64,000 bases of DNA from Robertkochia marina (GTDB lineage: Bacteria > Bacteroidota > Bacteroidia > Flavobacteriales > Flavobacteriaceae): the NCBI RefSeq assembly GCF_004799345.1, contig NZ_SSMC01000003.1:558001-622000 (forward strand), read 5' to 3'. Positions 1 through 7,574 of this stretch are shown piece after piece (position 1 is the first letter of the stretch; every line of letters starts with the position of its first letter). The notes below the pieces were generated by a model, which saw nothing but the letters and a program-made list of their open reading frames with translations, had not been told where the DNA came from and did no database searches. Both the position numbers and the translations under genes were made by a program.

Positions 1-1
1 G

Positions 2-637
2 GCCCGATCACTTCGGGGGATTAATGAAACCAAATCCTGGTATTATTTATTTGTGGAAAACGATCTGGAAAAAGCCAAACAGTGTTTTTTTCTTTATGGT
101 AAGGTACAGGAGTATTTGTGTAAAAGCACTACGGTAAATATGATTCTAGGAATGACACAAGATAATACCTATGCCCTGCTAAGTGATGCCAAAGATCTGA
201 TTTATGGAATGGTGAATTGGAAGTATGCAGGATATGAAAAAGATATCAAAAAAGGAAGTTTGAAATACATTATTCCCCTAGTGGCGATTGGAGAAGACGA
301 AAAAGCCTTAGCACTATTAGACCTTTTTCATATAAAACATCGTAAAATGGGCTTAAAGGAAGAAAATGAAGCAATTATTCGTGCCATTATCAGTGGAGAA
401 ACAGAAGAAGTGAATCGGTTACTACAAATCTTTCTTCTTCCCAGAAATCATAAAAAAACAAATGGAATATATGAACTTCGTTCGGAATTATTTTCTTTAC
501 CCGCCCTGGGCTTTGCAAAACTGGCTTGGTTGCGGGGGGTAGAAGTGGACATCGATCACCCGTTGATTCCTAAGGCATTATTACCAATACAACCCAACAG
601 CATTTATGATAATACCTATGACTTTTTAATTGACTAA
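2..637 (+). CDS. Imm49-like immunity protein, 5' end cut by the window edge
   Basis: The frame is open to the left edge, so the true start lies outside; an internal GTG at 53 is only a fallback. The visible part resembles Imm49 (immunity protein 49) of polymorphic toxin systems: an all-helical body and a C-terminal block with the pattern FAKLAWLRGVEVDIDHPL followed by P-K-A-L-L-P-I and a Y-x3-YDFL ending. Imm49 proteins are thought to neutralise cognate secreted nuclease-type toxins in the cytoplasm. No toxin gene is visible, but its locus would lie to the left. Assignment is from motif memory and moderately secure; the cognate toxin is unknown. Confidence 0.6.
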   Translation, partial: ARSLRGINETKSWYYLFVENDLEKAKQCFFLYGKVQEYLCKSTTVNMILGMTQDNTYALLSDAKDLIYGMVNWKYAGYEKDIKKGSLKYIIPLVAIGEDEKALALLDLFHIKHRKMGLKEENEAIIRAIISGETEEVNRLLQIFLLPRNHKKTNGIYELRSELFSLPALGFAKLAWLRGVEVDIDHPLIPKALLPIQPNSIYDNTYDFLID

Positions 638-671
638 GAAGCATTGGCATAAGTGTTGAGGAGAATACATA

Positions 672-1067
672 ATGGGCGATGAATTTTATATCAGTTCTAT
701 GATTAAAGTATTTAAAATATTAATTATTCTGATTCCTGCATCCATCCTGATCATTTGGAATGATACCCCAAAGGACTGGGGAGATAACTCCGTTGCAGAA
801 TGTTTTAATACCCTAACCAGTCAGCAAAGTTTTTTAAGGGAATTGTTCCTTGCCTTTGATCAACAGGATTTGAAATTCCCCGAGATTAAATATGTACAGG
901 ATACCATTCTTCTAAACATAAAAGGCCTTAATATTCCTGACCAATATAAATTTTCATTGAATGCTGAAAAGATTGTACTAATAGAGTCTTCAGAGAATAA
1001 GAGCGCATTACAATTAACCATTACCAAAAAGGTATACGATAGCTCTTTGATCAAATTTACCTTTTGA
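672..1067 (+). CDS. Unknown small protein with N-terminal membrane segment
   Basis: A 131-residue protein I do not recognise. Residues about 11-29 form a hydrophobic segment (IKVFKILIILIPASILIIW), so it is probably a membrane-anchored or exported protein with a small soluble C-terminal part. A purine-rich GAGGAGAA at 658-665 suits the ATG at 672; the Met at 702, just before the hydrophobic segment, is an alternative. It lies 34 bp after the Imm49-like gene in the same direction, so it may be cotranscribed and could belong to the same immunity locus, but nothing in its sequence proves that. Confidence 0.5.
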   Translation: MGDEFYISSMIKVFKILIILIPASILIIWNDTPKDWGDNSVAECFNTLTSQQSFLRELFLAFDQQDLKFPEIKYVQDTILLNIKGLNIPDQYKFSLNAEKIVLIESSENKSALQLTITKKVYDSSLIKFTF

Positions 1068-1340
1068 GAACCATTTTCACATATAGCGGTAAGTGGTTCC
1101 TCCCGATTTGTATCAAACCATTGGGAAACAACCATTACGTCAATGGTCACAGTTGACTAGATTGAGAGTTGTATGCGAAGTTTGTTGATCTTTCTAATTC
1201 GGGTTTAATACTCCGGAAAACAGGAGGGTTGTAAAAAACAAATTAAAAATAGTAAGCTGACCCCAAATTCATGATAAAATGAATAAAGGCTCCTGTATAT
1301 TTCGAGAAGCCATTCAAGAATAACAATTTACAATGACAAT
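1068..1340. other. Non-coding gap before the toxin-antitoxin operon
   Basis: AT-rich and without a convincing gene. A short stretch around 1257-1275 (CTGACCCCAAATTCATG) is vaguely reminiscent of transposon-end sequence, but no inverted partner or transposase remnant was found. Confidence 0.4.
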
Positions 1341-1377
1341 TAAATAAGTACTTATTTACGTACTTATTGTATCTTTG
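1341..1377 (+). promoter_or_regulatory. yefM-yoeB operator and promoter
   Basis: A perfect 18-bp palindrome TAAATAAGTACTTATTTA covers 1341-1358. The 9-mer GTACTTATT occurs at 1348-1356 and again at 1360-1368, so two GTAC cores sit exactly 12 bp apart. This copies the long-plus-short palindrome layout, with 12-bp spacing, described for YefM-YoeB operators in enterobacteria. TATCTTTG at 1370-1377 is an exact Bacteroidetes -7 element, so bound repressor would cover the -33/-7 spacer. The start codon at 1382 is only 5 nt after the -7 box, implying a leaderless or nearly leaderless message. Confidence 0.75.
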
Positions 1378-1381
1378 AAAC

Positions 1382-1630
1382 ATGGAAACAGTAAATTACA
1401 CAGAGTTTCGTGCTAACCTGAAGCATTGGTTTGATAAGGTGATCAACGATGTAAGCGATGTCATTATCAAGCGCAAAGGCGGTAAAGATCTTGTATTGAT
1501 CTCCCTGGACGAATACAATTCCTTAAAAGAGACTACCTACCTGCTATCAGGAAAGAACAGAGATGTGTTGTTGAAATCTATCAGAGAATTGGAAGAAGGA
1601 AAGGGAATTGAAAAAGACCTGATCGAATAG
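1382..1630 (+). CDS. yefM: YefM/Phd-family antitoxin
   Basis: An 82-residue antitoxin of the PhdYeFM fold. The N-terminal DNA-binding half shows the family pattern ETVNYTEFRANLKHWFDKV, then a strand with IIKRKGGKDLVLISLDEYNSL; the C-terminal tail (about residues 50-82) is the toxin-binding region. It should bind and neutralise YoeB and repress its own promoter, consistent with the palindromic operator directly upstream. Length is normal for the family. The stop codon abuts the ATG of the toxin gene, the usual antitoxin-first coupling. Confidence 0.9.
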   Translation: METVNYTEFRANLKHWFDKVINDVSDVIIKRKGGKDLVLISLDEYNSLKETTYLLSGKNRDVLLKSIRELEEGKGIEKDLIE

Positions 1631-1891
1631 ATGAAGCTTATCTGGTCTGCAACCTCCTGGAATGATTACCTCTATTGGCAAAAGGTGGATAAGAAGATCG
1701 TGAAACGCATCAATGAGCTTATTAAGAATTGTATGCGATCTCCCTTTGAAGGCATCGGGAAGCCTGAGGCATTGAAAGGCGATCTACAAGGGTATTGGTC
1801 CAGAAGAATAACCTCAGAACATCGGTTGGTGTATAAATATGAGGACGGACAATTATGGATAGCGGCTTGTCGCTATCATTATGGGAAGTAG
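1631..1891 (+). CDS. yoeB: YoeB-type ribosome-dependent mRNA interferase toxin
   Basis: An 86-residue Txe/YoeB family toxin that cuts mRNA at the ribosomal A site when free of antitoxin. It carries the family landmarks: W-x6-DYLYWQKVDKK near the N-terminus, INELIKN with P-FEGIGKPE in the middle, and the catalytic C-terminal block GYWSRRITSEHRLVYK ending in CRYHYGK. The Glu, Arg, His and terminal Tyr residues expected for activity are all present, so the toxin looks intact. Translation is coupled to yefM, with stop and start adjacent and no spacer. Confidence 0.92.
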   Translation: MKLIWSATSWNDYLYWQKVDKKIVKRINELIKNCMRSPFEGIGKPEALKGDLQGYWSRRITSEHRLVYKYEDGQLWIAACRYHYGK

Positions 1892-2024
1892 TTTACTGAT
1901 CATGGTATACAAAGAATACAGTTGAAGTAACAGGTGACAAGTAACCTGTGAAAGGTGAAAACTTGGTGGGGCTTATCACCAGCAATATTCCCTTCTGCCC
2001 TTCGCCTCCACCTCCGCCCGTAGG

Positions 2025-2238
2025 TTACTCCTTCTTGACGGTAGGCAGGTCCCTGCTGAAAAAGGGGAGGGTAAAGTCGTTCTTTGTTCGATCTCCTAAG
2101 ATGTCTTCATAATCGTGAGCGAGGGCATATAAAAGCAGTTCTTTTCCAGCGTACCCATGTCCTCACCACAGCCATAAAATCATCTTTTTTATTTCTTATT
2201 TGACCGGCTACAAAATCCGGGAACACATGATATATCTC
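2025..2238 (-). pseudogene. Decayed, frameshifted gene remnant of unknown family
   Basis: Reading the minus strand from 2238 gives a protein-like stretch beginning EIYHVFPDFVAGQIRNKKDD, in a frame that soon becomes implausible. From 2162 a second frame reads GHGYAGKELLLYALAHDYED and continues for 45 codons to a TAA at 2025-2027. The two frames differ by one position, which looks like a frameshift inside a former gene. An upstream frame is also broken by a stop. I do not recognise the family. The rest of the 1892-2450 gap shows nothing else convincing. Confidence 0.4.
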
Positions 2239-2450
2239 ATTTTATAATTCATGCCTCTCATAGTACCTTGTATGCTGTTTGTGAGTGATACTGCTGTAAT
2301 GAGCCTCTGTTCATAGGAGTGTATAGTCTGACGAGGTATTCGAATTGTAGTAGCAGAAGAATAAGGCGGGATTAATGCAGAATACTGAATGACCGGCGTG
2401 TGTCAGATGGACTAACCCCTAATGAATTAAATTATCTTATACCCAATATA

Positions 2451-4685
2451 ATGAAACAATATTCAGTATTGCTGGCAGGAGTGGTTGTTTTGATGTTGAT
2501 AAGCGCATCCTGTAATTCGGAAAAATCAAAAGAATTAGTGAAAAAAGAAACGACCCTTCAGGTTCCTGAACTGTCGATCCAATTCGATAATAAGATCGAT
2601 AGTATCATCGCCTTAATGACACTCGAGGAAAAGATCGGGATGTTACACGGTAACAGTATGTTTGCCAATAAGGCCGTAGAGCGGTTGGGAATTCCCGAAT
2701 TAACCATGGCCGATGGTCCGCTGGGAGTCAGGGAGGAGATCTCCAGGGATTCCTGGGCCCCCGCGGGCTGGGAGAATGATTTTGCCACCTATTATCCCGC
2801 AGGCGGAGGATTGGCCGCCACTTGGAACCCTGAATTGGCCCACCTTTTTGGGAACAGTGTCGGGGAAGAGGCCAGGGCAAGAGGAAAGGATGAACTGCTT
2901 TCTCCAGCCATTAATATTATCAGAACCCCGCTTGGAGGTCGTACCTATGAATATTTTACGGAAGATCCGTTTTTAAACGCTAAAATGGTAGTGCCGTTCA
3001 TTGTAGGCGTTCAACAAAATGATGTGGCTGCCTGTGTAAAACACTATGCGGTAAACAACCAGGAAACCAATAGGGATTATGTGGATGTACTGGTGGATGA
3101 GCGCACGTTACGCGAGATCTATCTACCCGCATTCAAGGCTGCTGCTATTGATGCCCAGGCATACAGTTTTATGGGCGCTTACAATAAGTTTCGCGGAGAA
3201 TACCTTTGTGAGAACAGTTATATGTTACAAGACATTCTAAGGGAAGAATGGGGATTCCAGGGGATCGTGATCTCCGACTGGGCTGCTGTGCACGACACCA
3301 AAAAGTCGCTTGAGGCAGGAACCGATATCGAGATGGGTACCCCGAAACCATTTAATGAATTCTTTTTTGCCGACCCATTGGTACAGGCAGTCGAACAGGG
3401 AGAGATTAGTGAAGCGGAAATTGATAAACATATAAAACGTATTCTTCGGGTGATGTTCAATCTGAAGACCATTGATGGGATTGGGCAGAAAAAGGGAAGT
3501 ATCAATACCGAGGCCCATTTTCGTGATGCCTATGAGATCGCAGCAGAATCTGTGGTGCTTCTTAAAAATGATTCGGGCCTTTTGCCCATGAAAATGGAGG
3601 GCGTTCAGCGTATAGCGGTGATCGGGAATAATGCCACCAAGAAAAATGCTCTTGGAGGGTATGGTGCAGGTGTGAAGACTAAAAGGGAGGTGACCCCCCT
3701 GGAAGGATTAAAGAACAGGCTTCCTGAAGGTATTGAGATCTTATATGCCGAGGGGTATAGTGAACGATATGCGGAAAATGAAAAGGCAAAATTCGGAGAT
3801 ATCACCCTTAGCGGTCCTGTGCCTATTAATGAACTTGAGCCCGAATTGATAGAGGAGGCGTTGGAAGCAGTGCGAAGCTCCGATCTGACCATTGTCTTTG
3901 CCGGTTCTAACCGGGATTATGAGACGGAAGCTTCTGACCGAGCGAGCCTGGACCTGCCTTTCGGACAGGAAGCACTTATCGAAAAAGTCCTGGAAATAGA
4001 TCCCAATGCCATTGTGGTGGTTATTGCCGGTGGGCCTTTTGATATTCAGCATGTCAGTGAGCAATCGAATGCTCTGGTGTGGAGTTGGTTCAATGGTTCT
4101 GAAGGGGGTAATGCCCTTGCTGATGTGCTGCTCGGGACGGTAAATCCTTCCGGTAAATTGCCGTGGACCATGCCTAAGAAACTCAAAGAATCTCCTGCCC
4201 ATGCTACCAATAGCTTTCCCGGGGACGACTCGGTGACCTATGAGGAAGGCATTTTAGTTGGGTATCGTTGGTTTGATACAAAAAAAGTGGAACCCCTCTA
4301 CGAGTTCGGATATGGGTTGTCTTATGCTGATTTTCAATATGGTGATCTCGTTACCGATCAACAGGAATATGCTGAAACGGATACGGTTTATGTCAACCTG
4401 GATGTGAGTAATCTCTCGAACATGGATGGTAAAGAAACGGTCCAACTCTATGTTTCAGCTGAAAATTCTAAAGTGGAAAGGGCAGCAAAGGAATTGAAGG
4501 CTTTTACGAAGTCGCTTATTCCGGCCGGAGAAACAATAAGATTACCTCTGAGCTTTAAGGTAAAAGACCTGGCCTATTACAACGTTGATAAGAAAGCCTG
4601 GGAGGTAGAGAAAGGCACCTACAAGTTATTGATCGGCGCCTCATCCAGAGACATCAGGGGAGAAGCCACCATTACTGTGAATTAG
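2451..4685 (+). CDS. Glycoside hydrolase family 3 lipoprotein (beta-glucosidase-like)
   Basis: Start chosen at 2451 because it begins a lipoprotein signal (MKQYSVLLAGVVVLMLISAS, then Cys); in-frame codons upstream have no signal character. The 744-residue product has the GH3 N-terminal TIM barrel with LTLEEKIGMLHG-like entry, KHYAVNNQE and the nucleophile motif VISDW (Asp276), a second alpha/beta domain (about residues 370-600) and a C-terminal fibronectin III-like domain starting near FGYGLSY. It should remove terminal beta-linked sugars from oligosaccharides in the periplasm or at the cell surface. Substrate cannot be read from sequence. It stands alone, with a terminator downstream and no SusCD pair. 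Confidence 0.92.
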   Translation: MKQYSVLLAGVVVLMLISASCNSEKSKELVKKETTLQVPELSIQFDNKIDSIIALMTLEEKIGMLHGNSMFANKAVERLGIPELTMADGPLGVREEISRDSWAPAGWENDFATYYPAGGGLAATWNPELAHLFGNSVGEEARARGKDELLSPAINIIRTPLGGRTYEYFTEDPFLNAKMVVPFIVGVQQNDVAACVKHYAVNNQETNRDYVDVLVDERTLREIYLPAFKAAAIDAQAYSFMGAYNKFRGEYLCENSYMLQDILREEWGFQGIVISDWAAVHDTKKSLEAGTDIEMGTPKPFNEFFFADPLVQAVEQGEISEAEIDKHIKRILRVMFNLKTIDGIGQKKGSINTEAHFRDAYEIAAESVVLLKNDSGLLPMKMEGVQRIAVIGNNATKKNALGGYGAGVKTKREVTPLEGLKNRLPEGIEILYAEGYSERYAENEKAKFGDITLSGPVPINELEPELIEEALEAVRSSDLTIVFAGSNRDYETEASDRASLDLPFGQEALIEKVLEIDPNAIVVVIAGGPFDIQHVSEQSNALVWSWFNGSEGGNALADVLLGTVNPSGKLPWTMPKKLKESPAHATNSFPGDDSVTYEEGILVGYRWFDTKKVEPLYEFGYGLSYADFQYGDLVTDQQEYAETDTVYVNLDVSNLSNMDGKETVQLYVSAENSKVERAAKELKAFTKSLIPAGETIRLPLSFKVKDLAYYNVDKKAWEVEKGTYKLLIGASSRDIRGEATITVN

Positions 4686-4868
4686 GCTGGAGATACCAGC
4701 TTTCAACCATATGGTGCTGTTTTGTGGCGCTTTGGGTACCCATTGCGGTATTTATACCCTTCAATTACCCTCGGCGATTTCCATGGTTCTGGGGTGGGGA
4801 GAATGGAGTTAACGGCATCCCTGCCGACCTGTTCAAACAGACTATAGATAAGTAAAATATATACAAAT

Positions 4869-4898
4869 AAGCCCTGTACGAGCCAGGGCTTACTTTTT
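4869..4898 (+). terminator. Rho-independent terminator of the GH3 gene
   Basis: Stem AAGCCCTG (4869-4876) pairs with CAGGGCTT (4884-4891) around a 7-nt loop and is followed by ACTTTTT. It lies about 180 bp after the GH3 stop codon. Confidence 0.7.
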
Positions 4899-4917
4899 GC
4901 AATAGTTCCATAGTTGT

Positions 4918-5106
4918 TTATTCTTTTAACGATACTATAAACTCTGCTACCGCCAGCCTGGCCTCCTTATCCATACAGACATGGAACTGCATATCCGGAT
5001 AATCTTCTCTTACGTTGAACGGATTGTAGATGTAATTCACAACGCCCTGTGGAATGTCAAGGATCACCATACGATTGGGGTTGCCTTCTTCATTTTGGTC
5101 ATTTGT
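4918..5106 (-). pseudogene. Remnant of the beta-helix/cytochrome c gene with in-frame internal deletion
   Basis: On the minus strand this reads TNDQNEEGNPNRMVILD, then PQGVVNYIYNPFNVREDYPD, and ends VAEFIVSLKE-stop. The intact gene at 16585-18087 has ANDPNAEGNPDRIVILD in its beta-helix and PQGIVNYINNPLNVREDYPD plus VAEYILSLKE at its end. The remnant joins the two parts in frame and lacks the CxxCH haem site in between. A TAA at 5131-5133 closes the frame upstream and there is no start codon, so it is not a gene now. The sequence is clearly diverged from the intact copy. Confidence 0.75.
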
Positions 5107-5296
5107 ATGGGGATAGGTAAAAAGGTCTTTTTACCATTGCACCTAATGGCTCTTCACTATAAAAATTAATTCGTCCTGCCAACACCGTTCGTAGGCCCTC
5201 CGATTAAAACGGAAGGATATATTCCTTCTTTACAGAAGAGTAAAGCTCTTAGTTTCAGTTTGAGCACAATGCATCAAATAGCGATGAGGTATATGT

Positions 5297-7057
5297 TTAC
5301 TTTCCATTTTCCAATAAAGAGTCTTTTTGGCCATAGAGCAGCTCAGCTACCGAAATAAGGTTTTTAATGATCTGGTTCAGGTTGTCTTTATCATTCACTA
5401 ATGAGGATGCCATTTCGGGGGTAATCAAATTATTCCTGATCAGGGTGTTAATGGAATTATTGGTGTGATACTTATCTTTTTTAGCCGCTTCTTTAAGGGC
5501 TACAAGCTGGGCGTAATAAATGTCCTGATCTTGATGAGTCCTGAATTTATAAATAGTACGCAAGACCTTAATAATTTTTTTTCGGAATTTATCATACTCT
5601 CTTACTATATACCTATTCTCTGATTCCAGGAAAAGGGAGATATTTTTTCCGATTTCAAAAACCGCTTTAATAATTTCTACCATTTTGCGGTTGGCAACGA
5701 TGATATCGGCGATTCTTTTTCTAATTCCTTTGTCCATTTCAGGAGAGGCCTGGGCAGTGGAGGCATAGCTTATGATCTCGCCATAAATGGTTTTCACCTT
5801 ACTGTAGTACAGGGCCCTGACATCTACATTCAAATCCATGGTGGAGCGCCGTACGATCTCACTTGCTTTCAGATCTGATTTAATAGCAGATCTGTGGATG
5901 TTCAAAGCGTGAGTGACGATTTCAAAAAGGGCATTTTCGAACAGATAGGCAGACTCCTGCGTTAAAGCCGTAACAGCGGTTTCCGGGAATTTCAGGATAC
6001 TTTTGTTAAGGTATTTAGGTTTGTCAATATCTTTATCTTCCTTCTCCTTTACAAATCTCATTAAGAATCGCTCTATGCGCTTTATAAGGGGAAGCATGAA
6101 AAGCACCCCCAGAACATTAAAAATAGTATGAAATAGGGCTAGTTTCAGGGTATAATCATCTGCGGAGATTCCAAACCATACCGCCATGGAATTCACCAAT
6201 TTGCCCAATGGATATATAAAAGTCAGGGCCAGCAGACCTGTTATTAAATTAAAGATAAAATGTGCCCCTGCCAGTCTTTTCCCATCTATATTACTGCTGA
6301 TAGAGCCAATAGCTGCTGTGATCGTGGTTCCTATATTTGCGCCAATGGCCAGAGAAAGAGCATTCTCATATTCTACCTGACCGGCCGCCAAAGCCGTTAA
6401 AATCAGGGCCATTGTTGCGCTACTCGATTGAAAAATGGTGGTAATGATCACCCCGACGAAGGTGTAGACCGCAATTCCGGCAAAACCCGGTATGGCATAT
6501 TGAGTCAGATCAAGGTATTGCTTAAATACCTCAAATCCTTCTTTCATATAATGAATACCCAGGAAAAAAAAGCCTAATCCCGAAAGAATATTGCCGAGGC
6601 CACGGAGGCCAATTTTTTTTTGAAGCGAAAAGATAACACCAAATACCAGCATGGGCATAGCCAAGGCTGAGATCTTCAATTTTAAACCAAAGCCCGCAAC
6701 GAGCCATGAGGTGGCCGTAGTTCCAATATTGGCTCCAAATATCAACCCGATCCCTCCACTTAATGGTATCAGCCCTGCACTAATAAAAGAAATAGCTACT
6801 ACCGAAACCAGTGAACTTGATTGAATCAATGCTGTGACCAAGGCCCCGGTGGTTATGGCCTTGTATAACCGGTCAGTTGTTTTTTTTAGAATGCTTCGAA
6901 GAGGACCTTTGGCGAACACCCTGAACCCTTCCTCCAGCATGATCATCCCAAAAAGTAAAATGGCGATACCCGCGGCAATTGCTTTTAAGTCGGGATTCAC
7001 AAATAAAGCAATAGCCAGGACTATTAGAAATACGTAGAAAAAGGACTTTCTAATCAT
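5297..7057 (-). CDS. Na/Pi cotransporter family protein with PhoU-like C-terminal domain
   Basis: A 586-residue inner-membrane protein. The first about 340 residues carry the duplicated Na_Pi_cotrans repeats, each with a QSSS signature (79-82 and 210-213) and a GANIGTT motif. A cytosolic PhoU-like helical domain follows from about residue 370. Members take up phosphate with sodium or affect phosphate balance; the direction and substrate are not proven by sequence. It is monocistronic. A weak hairpin at 5212-5228 may end it. Both flanks carry fragments of the 16.6-kb beta-helix/cytochrome gene. Confidence 0.9.
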   Translation of the reverse strand: MIRKSFFYVFLIVLAIALFVNPDLKAIAAGIAILLFGMIMLEEGFRVFAKGPLRSILKKTTDRLYKAITTGALVTALIQSSSLVSVVAISFISAGLIPLSGGIGLIFGANIGTTATSWLVAGFGLKLKISALAMPMLVFGVIFSLQKKIGLRGLGNILSGLGFFFLGIHYMKEGFEVFKQYLDLTQYAIPGFAGIAVYTFVGVIITTIFQSSSATMALILTALAAGQVEYENALSLAIGANIGTTITAAIGSISSNIDGKRLAGAHFIFNLITGLLALTFIYPLGKLVNSMAVWFGISADDYTLKLALFHTIFNVLGVLFMLPLIKRIERFLMRFVKEKEDKDIDKPKYLNKSILKFPETAVTALTQESAYLFENALFEIVTHALNIHRSAIKSDLKASEIVRRSTMDLNVDVRALYYSKVKTIYGEIISYASTAQASPEMDKGIRKRIADIIVANRKMVEIIKAVFEIGKNISLFLESENRYIVREYDKFRKKIIKVLRTIYKFRTHQDQDIYYAQLVALKEAAKKDKYHTNNSINTLIRNNLITPEMASSLVNDKDNLNQIIKNLISVAELLYGQKDSLLENGK

Positions 7058-7204
7058 CAGCTGGATGTAGGCGGCAGAAATCTAAGGTTTTTGCCGGGTA
7101 GCGTTTAGTTTATTACCCAATTAAAATAAACATAAAGGGAATCAATACCAATTTTCTTTAAATCTTTCCTGGCAAAGGTTGCGGTACAAATGGGAGCAAT
7201 TTCT

Positions 7205-7337
7205 TTATTCTTTCAATGACAATATATACTCCGCCACAGCTAATTTAGCTTCCTCATCCAAATAGTCCTGGGGTGGCATGTCCGGGTAATCTTCTCTTAC
7301 ATTCAGCGGATTGTTGATGTAATTCACGATGCCCTGT
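7205..7337 (-). pseudogene. 3'-end fragment of the beta-helix/cytochrome c gene, 114 bp identical to it
   Basis: Positions 7224-7337 are identical, base for base, to 16604-16717, the 3' end of the intact gene. The fragment encodes the last about 40 residues including LNVREDYPDMPPQDYL and ends EYILSLKE-stop, using TAA at 7205-7207. Upstream of 7337 the similarity stops abruptly, with no haem site or start codon. Perfect identity points to a recent duplication or gene conversion. The remaining bases to 7574 hold no gene. Confidence 0.85.
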
Positions 7338-7574
7338 TTGATTGTTCCCGTTCTTATGCTAATATTCAAAATCAACCTTCCAATATCTTGGGAAGCAACC
7401 CATTATCGATAGCAAAACCTTTCTTATAAATACATTTAAATCATGAAGATTTTTGCTCTTAACTTAAGTGTAAAAGATATGTTCGTTAAAACTTTGGATT
7501 AAAGGAAATAGAAGAAGTCAATTGCAAAAAAATCAACGTTAATAATGAATTTTCCAGGTGAATTATTTTTAAAC

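Noticed and set aside
1250-1300. Possible transposon end (CTGACCCC motif)
   Set aside because: No inverted repeat partner, target duplication or transposase remnant was visible.
3741-4202. 153-codon minus-strand frame inside the GH3 gene
   Set aside because: Opposite a conserved enzyme and lacking any recognisable motif or promoter.
4981-5169. 62-codon plus-strand frame
   Set aside because: Overlaps the minus-strand remnant of the beta-helix/cytochrome gene, whose codons explain the sequence better.
7443-7502. Short frame MKIFALNLSVKDM that resembles the start of a glyoxalase/VOC protein
   Set aside because: It stops after 19 codons and nothing downstream continues the similarity, so it is too little to call a pseudogene.
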